64,000 nt of DNA, taken from NCBI GenBank assembly GCA_963813415.1, contig CAWEYW010000002.1:186001-250000 (forward strand), written 5' to 3'. Each line of letters begins with the position of its first letter. Within the stretch, counting starts at the first letter, position 1. This document shows, piece after piece, positions 1-7,779 of the stretch. The DNA is from CAIWHR01 sp963813415. GTDB taxonomy: Bacteria > Pseudomonadota > Gammaproteobacteria > Burkholderiales > Casimicrobiaceae. The translations under genes were made by a program, and so were the position numbers. The notes beneath the pieces are model-generated. The model was not told where the DNA came from and did not search any database. It was given only the letters and a program-made list of their open reading frames with translations.

Positions 1-660
1 GACATAGCGCCGCAGGATCGGCGAAAGATAGGCGTCGACCACCGTCGTGTCCCCGCGGGAGACGAGCTTCATCAGTGGGCTCACCTCGTGGCTGACGGAG
101 ACCTGCGCGAAACCCATTTCGCGGGCGAGCGCCGCGAGCGAAGCTTCGTGGGCAGGATAGCGATAGCCGTGCAGGAGGACGATGGCGATGGCGCCCACAC
201 CCTCGTGCCGCAGGGATTCGAGCAGCGCGCGCGCCGCGTGCAGGTCCAGTGGCTGCACGATCTCGCCGTGCGCACCGATACGCTCGTCGATCTCGACGAC
301 ACGCTCGTACAGCAGCGTCGGCAGCTCGATCCGGCGCACGAAGAGCTTCGGCCGGTTCTGGTAGGCGATGCGCAGCGCGTCCGCGAAGCCGCGGGTTATG
401 AGCAGCGCCGTGCGCTCGCCCTTGCGCTCGAGCAGCGCATTGGTCGCGACGGTGGTGCCCATCTTCACCGCCTCGATGGTGTGCGCCGGAATCGGCACGC
501 CGGGCGCGAGGCCGAGGAGCTCGCGAATGCCGTGCACGGCGGCATCGCGATACTGCTCGGGATTATCGGACAGCAGCTTGTGGGTGACGAGCGATCCGTC
601 CGGCCGTCGGGCGACGATGTCGGTGAAGGTGCCGCCGCGATCGATCCAGAATTGCCACAT
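1..660 (-). CDS. Hydantoinase A / 5-oxoprolinase N-terminal part (partial)
   Basis: Reading on the minus strand from an ATG at 660, the frame is open for 220 codons and runs off the left edge. The N-terminus reads MWQFWIDRGGTFTDIVARRP. The RGGTFTD motif is the nucleotide-binding signature of the ASKHA-fold hydantoinase A/oxoprolinase family, and a second conserved stretch, KMGTTVATNALLERKG, follows near residue 66. Family members cleave N-methylhydantoin or 5-oxoproline rings in an ATP-dependent reaction, usually with a HyuB-type partner. The start directly after FWIDRGGT resembles full-length bacterial 5-oxoprolinases. The substrate cannot be told from this fragment. It is divergent from the TRAP transporter operon, so it may act on an imported compound. 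Confidence 0.85.
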   Translation of the reverse strand, partial: MWQFWIDRGGTFTDIVARRPDGSLVTHKLLSDNPEQYRDAAVHGIRELLGLAPGVPIPAHTIEAVKMGTTVATNALLERKGERTALLITRGFADALRIAYQNRPKLFVRRIELPTLLYERVVEIDERIGAHGEIVQPLDLHAARALLESLRHEGVGAIAIVLLHGYRYPAHEASLAALAREMGFAQVSVSHEVSPLMKLVSRGDTTVVDAYLSPILRRYV

Positions 661-670
661 TCAGGAGACA

Positions 671-712
671 GGAGTCAGAGGTCAGGAGTCAGAGGTCAGG
701 AGTCAGAGGTCA
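671..712. repeat. 14-bp tandem repeat, three units
   Basis: Three consecutive identical copies of GGAGTCAGAGGTCA lie 10 bp upstream of the hydantoinase-like start codon. A degenerate partial copy precedes them. No coding potential is evident. Confidence 0.85.
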
Positions 713-776
713 GATATGCAACACCAGATGGATCGCGAAAGCACGGCTGCGTCCGGTCGCGCGCGCCTTTGCACGC

Positions 777-852
777 GACCCGTAGTCTGGCCGGTCGCGA
801 CCGACGATGGATGGGACCCGTAGTCTTGCCTGTCGCGAGCTACGATGGACAC
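777..852. repeat. 38-bp imperfect tandem duplication
   Basis: Two adjacent units beginning GACCCGTAGTCT (777-814 and 815-852) share most positions, including the GTCGCGA core and the ACGATGGA end. They sit in the middle of the 395-bp gap between the hydantoinase-like gene and dctP. Apart from this and the two shorter repeats, I see nothing in the gap. Confidence 0.7.
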
Positions 853-970
853 GAGCCGGCCTCTTTCGGCCTGACCATCACACCTCGGCACGACGCGCAA
901 ATGGATTATAGAATGCCGGAGCCACCCTTTTCGGCCTCGGCTGTTCCGCTCGATGTCAAACTGCCGTTCT

Positions 971-1033
971 CTGTCACCTGTCACCTGTCACCTGTCACCT
1001 GTCACCTGTCACCTGTCACCTGTCACCTGTCAC
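971..1033. repeat. Heptanucleotide repeat CTGTCAC, nine copies
   Basis: Nine perfect head-to-tail copies of CTGTCAC end 22 bp before the TTG start of dctP. A tract of this length is prone to slipped-strand change. It lies outside the reading frame, so copy number could only alter promoter or leader spacing. Confidence 0.95.
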
Positions 1034-1055
1034 CTGATACCCGAAAGGTCCCGCC

Positions 1056-2027
1056 TTGAAACGCCTCCTCGCCTGTATCGCCGCCCTGGGTCTTGCCGCC
1101 GCTTTCCCCGCGTCGGCGCAAACGAAGTGGGACATGCCCACGGCGTATCCCGCCAACAACTTCCACACCGAGAACATCCAGCAGTTCGCCAACGACGTCG
1201 ACAAGGCGACCGGCGGCAAGCTCAAGATCACGGTGCACGCCAACGCATCGCTCTTCAAGGCGCCTGAGATCAAGCGCGCGGTGCAGGGCGGGCAGGCGCA
1301 GCTCGGCGAGATCCTGCTGGTGAACTACGAGAACGAGGATCCGCTGTACGGCCTCGATGGCGTGCCGTTTCTCGCCACTTCCTACGGCGAGTCGCTCAAG
1401 CTCTACAAGGCGTCGCGCAAGGCGCTCGAGGACAAGCTCGGCAAGCAGGGCATGCGCCTGCTGTTCGCGGTCCCATGGCCGCCGCAGGGCATCTTCACCA
1501 ACCGCACGCTCAATAGCGCCGCCGACATGAAGGGCCTCAAATGGCGCGCCTACAGCCCCGCTACGGGCAAGATCGCCGAGCTCGTCGGCGCGCAACCGGT
1601 CACCGTGCAGGCGGCGGAAGTATCGCAGGCCCTCGCGACGGGGGTCATCGATTCCATGATGACCTCGGGCGCGACGGGCTACGACTCCAAGACGTACGAG
1701 CACATCAAGAAGTTCTACGATACGCAGGCGTGGATTCCGAAGAACGCGATCATCATGAACCAGAAGGCCTTCGAGGCGCTCGACAAGCCGACGCAGGCCG
1801 CGCTCCTCAAGGCCGCCGCCGAAGCAGAAACGCGCGGCTGGAAGCTGTCGCAGGAAAAGACCAACTGGTACCTGGACCAGCTGAAGGCGAAAGGGATGAG
1901 CATCGAGAAGCCCTCCGAGCAGCTGACGGCCGATCTGCGCAAGGTAGGCAATCAGCTGCTGGCGGAGTGGCTGCGCAAGGCGGGCGACGACGGCCGCAAG
2001 GTGATCGACGCCTACCGCAGGATGTAG
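1056..2027 (+). CDS. dctP: TRAP transporter substrate-binding protein, DctP family
   Basis: This is a 323-residue periplasmic solute-binding protein that delivers a carboxylate-type ligand to the DctQM membrane subunits. Residues 1-22 form a signal peptide (KRLLACIAALGLAAAFPASA) with likely cleavage before QTKWDM. The body has typical DctP features, including the AQTKWDMPTAYPANNFHTEN start and the GLKWRAYSPATGKIAELVGA segment that contains the family arginine region. The start is TTG with a weak AAAGGT upstream. It is followed at short distance by dctQ and dctM. The neighbouring hydantoinase-like gene hints at an amide or ring-opened carboxylate substrate, but that is inference. Confidence 0.9.
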   Translation: MKRLLACIAALGLAAAFPASAQTKWDMPTAYPANNFHTENIQQFANDVDKATGGKLKITVHANASLFKAPEIKRAVQGGQAQLGEILLVNYENEDPLYGLDGVPFLATSYGESLKLYKASRKALEDKLGKQGMRLLFAVPWPPQGIFTNRTLNSAADMKGLKWRAYSPATGKIAELVGAQPVTVQAAEVSQALATGVIDSMMTSGATGYDSKTYEHIKKFYDTQAWIPKNAIIMNQKAFEALDKPTQAALLKAAAEAETRGWKLSQEKTNWYLDQLKAKGMSIEKPSEQLTADLRKVGNQLLAEWLRKAGDDGRKVIDAYRRM

Positions 2028-2053
2028 CACAGGCCACCCGCGAAGGACCCCCG

Positions 2054-2566
2054 ATGCTTCGCCGCGGCCTCGACGCCCTGTACAACGCCGCCGCTTACCT
2101 GGCGGCGTTGTTTTTGATCGGTACCCTGCTGATGGTGCTCACCGGCATCGCCGGGCGGCTCCTGAACTTCCACGTTCCCGGCACGGACGCTTATGCGGGG
2201 TACTGCATGGCCGCGGCGGGCTTCCTTGCGCTCGCCCACACACTGAAGCGCGCCGAGCACATTCGCGTGACACTCGTGCTGGAGCACGTTGCGCCGGCAC
2301 ACCGGCGCGCCCTCGAGCTGTGGTCACTCGCCGTGGCGACGGTGCTCGCCGCGGTGTTCGCGCTCTACAGCGTGCGCCTCGCCTACCAGTCGTGGGATTT
2401 CCACGACATCTCGACCGCGACGGATGCGACGCCGCTATGGATCCCGCAGCTGACCATGGCCCTCGGCACGCTCGTGCTGCTGATCGCGTTCGTCGACGAG
2501 CTGGTCCTCGAATGGCGCGGGGAGCGGCGCACGGCGATGCCCGCCGAAGCGCTGCACAACGAGTAG
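2054..2566 (+). CDS. dctQ: TRAP transporter small permease, DctQ family
   Basis: The 170-residue product has four hydrophobic segments, at about residues 15-35, 50-70, 90-110 and 135-155, as expected for the DctQ subunit that partners DctM in the inner membrane. The ATG at 2054 follows GAAGGACC at good ribosome-binding spacing. The frame is open further upstream into dctP, but only this start gives the family-typical N-terminus MLRRGLDALYNAAAYLAALF. It lies 26 bp after dctP and 5 bp before dctM, a clear operon. Confidence 0.88.
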   Translation: MLRRGLDALYNAAAYLAALFLIGTLLMVLTGIAGRLLNFHVPGTDAYAGYCMAAAGFLALAHTLKRAEHIRVTLVLEHVAPAHRRALELWSLAVATVLAAVFALYSVRLAYQSWDFHDISTATDATPLWIPQLTMALGTLVLLIAFVDELVLEWRGERRTAMPAEALHNE

Positions 2567-2571
2567 CCGCC

Positions 2572-3873
2572 GTGGACGCGCTCATCACCGCGCTGCTGAT
2601 CGTTTCGCTGTTCGCGCTGCTCGGCAGCGGCGTATGGATCGGGCTCGCGCTTTCCGGGGTCGCCTGGATCGGCATGGAGCTCTTCTCGTCACGCCCCGCC
2701 GGAGACGCCATGGCCGTGACGATCTGGGGATCCTCGTCCTCCTGGACGCTCACCGCTCTGCCGCTCTTCGTCTGGATGGGCGAAATCCTGTTCCGCACGC
2801 GGCTCTCCGAGGACATGTTCCGCGGCCTTGCACCGTGGCTCGAGCGCGTTCCGGGCCGGCTGCTGCATACCAATATCATTGGCTGCACGATTTTCGCGGC
2901 GGTGTCGGGTTCGTCGGCAGCCACGTGCGCGACCATCGGCAAGATGACGCTGCCCGAGCTCAAGGCCCGCGGTTATCCCGAGGACATCACCATCGGTACG
3001 CTCGCGGGGGCGGGGACCCTGGGCCTGCTCATTCCGCCATCGATCATCATGATCGTGTACGGCGTGACGGCAAACGTGTCGATCGCGCAGCTCTTCGTCG
3101 CGGGCATCGTACCGGGAGTGCTGCTGGCGCTCCTGTTTTCCGGGTACATCGTGGTGTGGGCGCTGCTCCACCCGGACGCGATTCCGGCGATGACCGAACG
3201 CACGTCGTTCTCGCAGAAGGTGTTCGCGGCGCGCCATCTCATCCCGGTGATGCTCCTCATTGCGGCCGTCCTCGGCTCCATCTACACCGGAGTGGCGACC
3301 GCCACCGAAGCGGCTGCATTCGGCGTGGTCGGCGCGCTGCTCATCTCCCTGGCGCAAGGCTCGCTCAACCGCACGACATTCACGAGCAGCCTGCTCGGGG
3401 CGACGCGGCTCTACTGCATGATCGCGCTGATCCTCTCCGGGGCGGCGTTCCTCACCCTCGCCATGGGCTACATCGGCCTGCCGCGGCACCTCGCCCAATG
3501 GATCGGCGGCCTCGGCCTGTCGCCGTTCCTGCTGATCGTGGCGCTGATGGTGTTCTACATCGTCCTCGGCTGCTTCCTCGACGGCATCTCGATGGTCGTG
3601 CTCACGATGGGTGTGATCCTGCCAACGGTCGAGGCGGCGCACATCGACCTGATCTGGTTCGGCATCTTCGTCGTGCTGGTCGTCGAGATGGCGCAGATCA
3701 CGCCTCCCGTGGGCTTCAACCTGTTCGTGCTGCAGGGCATGACCGGCAAGCAGATCACGTGGATCGCCCGCAACACCCTGCCGATGTTCGTTCTGATCGT
3801 CGCGGCGACGCTCCTCATCTGGTTCTTTCCCGACCTGGTGACCGCCCTGCCGCGCCAGATGAAGCTGGGATGA
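2572..3873 (+). CDS. dctM: TRAP transporter large permease, DctM family
   Basis: This 433-residue polytopic membrane protein forms the sodium-coupled transport channel of the TRAP system. About twelve hydrophobic segments are visible. Conserved DctM stretches include AAVSGSSAATCATIG and AGAGTLGLLIPPSIIMIVYG, plus the C-terminal EMAQITPPVGFNLFV. I chose the GTG start at 2572 because it gives the usual short N-terminus DALITALLIVSLFALL; the frame extends far upstream through dctQ in a different frame. The stop codon overlaps the ATG of ogt (ATGA), which suggests coupled translation. Confidence 0.9.
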   Translation: MDALITALLIVSLFALLGSGVWIGLALSGVAWIGMELFSSRPAGDAMAVTIWGSSSSWTLTALPLFVWMGEILFRTRLSEDMFRGLAPWLERVPGRLLHTNIIGCTIFAAVSGSSAATCATIGKMTLPELKARGYPEDITIGTLAGAGTLGLLIPPSIIMIVYGVTANVSIAQLFVAGIVPGVLLALLFSGYIVVWALLHPDAIPAMTERTSFSQKVFAARHLIPVMLLIAAVLGSIYTGVATATEAAAFGVVGALLISLAQGSLNRTTFTSSLLGATRLYCMIALILSGAAFLTLAMGYIGLPRHLAQWIGGLGLSPFLLIVALMVFYIVLGCFLDGISMVVLTMGVILPTVEAAHIDLIWFGIFVVLVVEMAQITPPVGFNLFVLQGMTGKQITWIARNTLPMFVLIVAATLLIWFFPDLVTALPRQMKLG

Positions 3874-4403
3874 GCGCCGCAGCACGCTCGGGACCACTTG
3901 CGGGCGGCACGACGGCACCGCCCATTCCGCCATGGAGTGCAACGGTGCGCGCGCCGTTCGCCACGCTCGGCGTGCGCGTCGAGCACGACTGCGTCACGGC
4001 GATCGCGTACCTCCCGCGTGAGCACACGGAGGTGGTGCCGGCGACGCGCCTCGCCAGGAATGCGGTGCGCCAGCTCGAAGCCTATCTGGCGGACCCGCAC
4101 CACGCCTTCACGCTCCCGCTCGCGCCCAAAGGCAGCCTCTTCCGGCAGCGGGTCTGGGAGGCGATTGCAGCCATTCCGGTCGGCCACTCGCGCACTTATG
4201 GCGAGCTAGCGCGCGCAGTGCACAGCGCGCCGCGTGCCGTGGGCGGCGCGTGCGGCGCGAATCCGATTGCGCTCGTCATCCCCTGCCACCGCGTGGTCGG
4301 GAGTCAGGGCGCGCTCGGCGGGTTCATGAATGCGGCGGCAGGCGATCCGATCACGATCAAGCGCTGGCTGCTCACCCACGAAGGCTACCGCTTTGGCGCT
4401 TGA
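3870..4403 (+). CDS. ogt: Methylated-DNA-protein cysteine methyltransferase
   Basis: The 177-residue protein matches O6-alkylguanine-DNA alkyltransferases. The active-site motif PCHRVV occurs at about residue 140 within ALVIPCHRVVGSQGALGGF, and the helix-turn-helix region FRQRVWEAIAAIPVGHSRTY precedes it. The cysteine accepts the alkyl group from O6-methylguanine in a suicidal repair reaction. The start overlaps the dctM stop as ATGA, and the gene overlaps the TTG start of xerD at its 3' end. The Ada regulatory domain is absent, so it is the Ogt-type stand-alone enzyme. Confidence 0.92.
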   Translation: MSAAARSGPLAGGTTAPPIPPWSATVRAPFATLGVRVEHDCVTAIAYLPREHTEVVPATRLARNAVRQLEAYLADPHHAFTLPLAPKGSLFRQRVWEAIAAIPVGHSRTYGELARAVHSAPRAVGGACGANPIALVIPCHRVVGSQGALGGFMNAAAGDPITIKRWLLTHEGYRFGA

Positions 4404-5313
4404 CTCGGCGCGAGGCGAGCGCGCATCCATTCCGCTGATCGACGCGTTCTGCGACCAGGTGTGGCTGCAGGACGGCCTCGCACCAGCCTCCCTCAAGAGC
4501 TACCGGCAGGACCTCACGCGCTGGGCCGCGTGGCTCGGAACACGAGGGCGCGACCTGCTCGATGCCGACCGCGGCGACGTGGAAGCGTTCCTCGCCGACG
4601 AGTTCCGCGCGCACAGCAAGGCAACATCGATCGCGCGTCGGCTTTCGGCGCTGCGCCGCTTCTATGGCCTGCAGATGCAGCAGGGCACGGTCACCGCCGA
4701 TCCCACGCTGCGGGTGCGGGCACCGAAGCTGCCGCGACGGCTGCCGAAGAACCTCAGCGAAGCACAGGTCGAAGCCCTGCTCGGGGCGTGCACCGGCGAC
4801 TCCACGCGCGCGGTGCGCGACAAGGCGATGCTCGAAACGCTGTACGCGACCGGCCTGCGGGTGTCCGAGCTCGTCGGGCTCAAGCTCGCGCAGGTTTCGC
4901 TCGACATGGGCGTGGTGCGCGTGATCGGCAAGGGCAGCAAGGAACGCCTGGTGCCACTCGGCGAGGAAGCCCTGCAGGCGCTGCGACGCTACCTGCGCGA
5001 CGCGCGGCCGGAGCTCGCTGCCCAGGGCAAGAGCGATGCGCTCTTCCTGACCGCGCGCCGCCTGCCGATGACGCGCCAGGCGTTCTGGCAGCTGGTGAAA
5101 CGCTATGCCGTGCGGGCGGGCATTCCCGGTACGGCGCTCTCCCCGCACGTCCTGCGGCACGCGTTCGCGACACACCTCCTCAATCACGGCGCCGACCTGC
5201 GCGTCGTGCAATTGCTGCTGGGTCATGCCGACATCAGCACGACGACCATCTACACGCACGTGGCGCGCGAGCGACTGAAGCAGCTGCATCGCGTGCACCA
5301 TCCACGGGGATGA
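4393..5313 (+). CDS. xerD: Site-specific tyrosine recombinase XerD
   Basis: This 306-residue recombinase resolves chromosome dimers at dif together with XerC. The N-terminal SAM-like domain (IDAFCDQVWLQDGLAPASLK) is closer to XerD than XerC. The catalytic residues are all visible: Arg in TGLRVSELVG, Lys in GKGSKERLVPLG, HxxR in HVLRHAFATHLL, His in LLGHADIST and the Tyr nucleophile in TIYTHV. The start is taken as TTG at 4393, overlapping the ogt 3' end; no ATG gives a sensible length. The setting is a housekeeping operon with no att sites or phage genes, so it is not a mobile-element integrase. Confidence 0.9.
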   Translation: MALDSARGERASIPLIDAFCDQVWLQDGLAPASLKSYRQDLTRWAAWLGTRGRDLLDADRGDVEAFLADEFRAHSKATSIARRLSALRRFYGLQMQQGTVTADPTLRVRAPKLPRRLPKNLSEAQVEALLGACTGDSTRAVRDKAMLETLYATGLRVSELVGLKLAQVSLDMGVVRVIGKGSKERLVPLGEEALQALRRYLRDARPELAAQGKSDALFLTARRLPMTRQAFWQLVKRYAVRAGIPGTALSPHVLRHAFATHLLNHGADLRVVQLLLGHADISTTTIYTHVARERLKQLHRVHHPRG

Positions 5314-6155
5314 CGGCGACCACCCCATTGCTCGCGATGCGCGCGGCATTGCGGCGCCTGCGCCAGCGCACGCGCCGCGCGCCCCTCCCCGGCCTGCCAG
5401 GCGCTGGCCCCCAGGTGGCGTTTCAATGCAATCTGTGCGGCGCGCGCAACCGCGTTGCCGAGACCCTGCTCGGGCGGGAAATCCCGTCCTGTGCGCGGTG
5501 CGGATCGACCGTTCGCTGGCGGGCGATCGTGCAGCTCGTCTGCGAGTCGCTGCTTGGCGGGTCGGTTGTCATTCCGGAACTGCCGCCACGACGCGACCTG
5601 CGGGGCATCGGCCTGTCCGACGACGCGTGCGTCGCAACGGCCCTGGCCCGCTGCTTCGATTACACCAACACCTATTTCCACACGGCGCCGCGCCTGGACA
5701 TCACCGCGGTACCCGATGACATGACGCACGGCTACGACTTCGTGACGGCGAGCGATGTGTTCGAGCACGTGGTGCCACCGGTCGAGGTGGCCTTCCGCAA
5801 TGCGCACCGGCTGCTGAAGCAAGGCGGCGTATTCGTGTTCACGGTGCCGTTCACGCTCGATGCGGACACCGTCGAGCACTTTCCGGAGCTCTACGACTTC
5901 ACGGTCAAGAAGGAGCGCGACGCCTGGGTCCTGCACAACCGCACCCGCGATGGTCGCGCGCAACGCTTCGACCAGCTCGTCTTTCACGGCGGTCCAGGCA
6001 CGACGCTCGAGATGCGCCTGTTCTCGCGGGCGGCACTCGAGCGGCATTTCGCGCAGGCAGGTTTTCGCGAGGTGCGCTTCGCCACCGAGCCTTGCCTGCG
6101 GCACGGCATCGCGTGGCCCGAGCCATGGTCGGTGCCGATCGTCGCCGTTGCATGA
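5310..6155 (+). CDS. SAM-dependent methyltransferase with N-terminal zinc-ribbon-like motif
   Basis: The product has 281 residues. An N-terminal CxxC pair (QCNLCGARN) and a second one (SCARCGSTVRWR) look like a zinc ribbon. A class I methyltransferase-type core follows, containing DFVTASDVFEHVVPPVEVAF and GGVFVFTVPFTLD, as in Methyltransf_11 proteins. The usual glycine-rich SAM loop is replaced by DLRGIGLSDDACVA. The ATG overlaps the xerD stop, so it is probably in the same transcript. The substrate is unknown; proteins with this layout often sit with glycan or surface-modification genes, but there is no such context here. Confidence 0.72.
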   Translation: MTATTPLLAMRAALRRLRQRTRRAPLPGLPGAGPQVAFQCNLCGARNRVAETLLGREIPSCARCGSTVRWRAIVQLVCESLLGGSVVIPELPPRRDLRGIGLSDDACVATALARCFDYTNTYFHTAPRLDITAVPDDMTHGYDFVTASDVFEHVVPPVEVAFRNAHRLLKQGGVFVFTVPFTLDADTVEHFPELYDFTVKKERDAWVLHNRTRDGRAQRFDQLVFHGGPGTTLEMRLFSRAALERHFAQAGFREVRFATEPCLRHGIAWPEPWSVPIVAVA

Positions 6156-6227
6156 GCGCGAAGGGCCGACCGAGCGCGAATACCGGAGTGCGCAGCACGA
6201 AGGTAGTCCAATGAACGCCGCACGACC

Positions 6228-6722
6228 GTGAGCAAGGACCGGCTGCCCGCCACGCAAGCCATCCGCGTGCTCCGCGAGCGCGGCGTGGCGTTCACGCTGC
6301 ATCCGTATCCGTACGAAGAGCGCGGCGGCACCGCCGTATCGGCGCGCGAGCTCGGCGTCGACGAGCACGCGGTGATCAAGACGCTCATCATGGAGGACGA
6401 GCGAAAGCAGCCGCTGGTCGTGCTCATGCATGGCGATCGCGAGGTATCGACGCGCAACCTCGCGCGCCATCTCGGGGTCAAGACGATCGCCCCCTGCGCG
6501 CCGGCCGTTGCCGATCGGCATTCGGGCTACCAGGTCGGCGGCACGAGCCCGTTCGGCACGCGACGCGCGATGCCGATCGTGATGCAGGCAAGCATCGCCC
6601 AGCTGCCCTACCTGTATGTCAACGGCGGGCGCCGCGGACTGCTCGTGGGCATGGCGCCGGCGGATCTCGTCCGCGTGCTCGAGCCGGACATGGCGGACAT
6701 CGCCACGCACAAGGCAGGCTGA
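6228..6722 (+). CDS. ybaK: Cys-tRNA(Pro)/Cys-tRNA(Cys) deacylase, YbaK family
   Basis: The 164-residue single-domain protein matches the YbaK/EbsC trans-editing family that hydrolyses mischarged Cys-tRNA(Pro). Recognisable stretches are ATQAIRVLRERGVAFTLHPY near the N-terminus, the GDREVSTRNLARHLG segment with the family's basic residues, and YQVGGTSPFGTRRAMPIVM with the conserved GG-SP-G pattern. The start is GTG; an ATG 17 bp upstream is in another frame. It sits between the methyltransferase and the convergent folB gene. Confidence 0.9.
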   Translation: MSKDRLPATQAIRVLRERGVAFTLHPYPYEERGGTAVSARELGVDEHAVIKTLIMEDERKQPLVVLMHGDREVSTRNLARHLGVKTIAPCAPAVADRHSGYQVGGTSPFGTRRAMPIVMQASIAQLPYLYVNGGRRGLLVGMAPADLVRVLEPDMADIATHKAG

Positions 6723-6725
6723 GGG

Positions 6726-7079
6726 TCAGGCGTCGCGCTGGCGCTCGATCAGGACGCCGATTTCCTTCACCCCGGGGACCGCCGCGAGCTTCGCGACGCG
6801 CACGCGTACCCAGGACGCCGCGAATTCCTGCAACACGAGATCGGCGATCGCCTGCGCAAAGCGTTCCAGGAGGCGGTGCGGGTGATCCGCCGCGAAGGCC
6901 TGCACCCGCCGCACCACGGCCGCGTAATCGAGCGCGTCGGCGAAATCGTCGGAGCGGAATGCGGCATCGCTCGTGCCGAGATCGAGGTCGAGCCGCACGG
7001 TTTGCGGCAGCTGCTGCTCCCATGCATACACGCCGATGCGCGTCTGCACGCGCAGGTCGTGAATGAAGATCGTGTTCAT
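6726..7079 (-). CDS. folB: Dihydroneopterin aldolase
   Basis: This 117-residue protein is a FolB-type aldolase of folate synthesis, which converts dihydroneopterin to 6-hydroxymethyldihydropterin. The N-terminus MNTIFIHDLRVQTRIGVYAW contains the G-V/I-Y/W motif, DALDYAAVV is the conserved region around the catalytic site, and ERFAQAIADLVL carries the usual glutamate. The start at MNTIFIHD is preferred over an ATG five codons upstream because it matches the family N-terminus. The gene is divergent from plsY, a common betaproteobacterial arrangement. Confidence 0.9.
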   Translation of the reverse strand: MNTIFIHDLRVQTRIGVYAWEQQLPQTVRLDLDLGTSDAAFRSDDFADALDYAAVVRRVQAFAADHPHRLLERFAQAIADLVLQEFAASWVRVRVAKLAAVPGVKEIGVLIERQRDA

Positions 7080-7179
7080 GCGCGGCGGGTGCACGGGCGC
7101 CGGAAGCGTCGCTTTGCCGGTATCATCCGCCGCATTCTAGCCGACCCAAGCTGCGCGCCACGGCGCAGCCGGTATACCG

Positions 7180-7779
7180 ATGCTCGCTTCGATCCTGTTC
7201 GTGCTTGCGGCCTACCTCATCGGCAGCGTGTCGTTCGCGGTCGTCGCGAGCCGGATCTTCGGGTTGCCGGATCCGCACAGCTACGGCTCCGGCAATCCCG
7301 GCGCGACCAACGTACTGCGCACCGGCAACAAGCCGGCGGCGGTCGTCACCCTCATCGGCGATGCCGCCAAGGGCTGGCTGGCCGTATGGCTCGCGCTGCG
7401 CCTCGGACCCGCGATGCAGGTGGAATCGTGGACGATCCCGGTGGTCGCTCTCGCCGTCTTCATCGGTCACCTGTTTCCGGTGTTCCATCACTTCGCGGGC
7501 GGCAAGGGCGTCGCCACGGCGGCAGGCATCGTCGTCGCCCTGCACTGGCCGCTCGGCCTCGCGCTGCTGGTGGTGTGGCTGACGATTGCGTTCGGCTTCC
7601 GCGTCTCGTCGCTCGCCGCGCTCGTCGCTGCGGTGTTCGCGCCGGTGGGTGCCTTCTACGTCTTCGGCAACGCCCTGATCGCCTGGACCATGGTGCCGAT
7701 CGCGCTGCTCCTGTTCTGGCGGCATCGCACCAACATCCGGCAATTGTTCGCCGGTCACGAGCGCACGATCGGCCGCTAA
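7180..7779 (+). CDS. plsY: Acyl-phosphate:glycerol-3-phosphate acyltransferase
   Basis: The 199-residue inner-membrane protein has five or more hydrophobic segments and the PlsY signature motifs: SYGSGNPGATNVLR at about residue 34, GHLFPVFHHFAGGKGVATA at about residue 93, and the C-terminal FWRHRTNIRQL. It transfers acyl from acyl-phosphate to glycerol-3-phosphate in the first step of phospholipid synthesis. The ATG at 7180 gives the expected membrane-embedded N-terminus. The 3' end overlaps the convergent tsaD gene by four bases. Confidence 0.95.
   Translation: MLASILFVLAAYLIGSVSFAVVASRIFGLPDPHSYGSGNPGATNVLRTGNKPAAVVTLIGDAAKGWLAVWLALRLGPAMQVESWTIPVVALAVFIGHLFPVFHHFAGGKGVATAAGIVVALHWPLGLALLVVWLTIAFGFRVSSLAALVAAVFAPVGAFYVFGNALIAWTMVPIALLLFWRHRTNIRQLFAGHERTIGR

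Noticed and set aside
971..1033. Heptamer tract as a possible CRISPR array
   Set aside because: Units are directly abutting with no spacers and are far too short for CRISPR repeats.
4393..5313. Tyrosine recombinase as sign of a mobile element
   Set aside because: It is the housekeeping XerD with normal neighbours; there are no att repeats, transposase or phage genes nearby.
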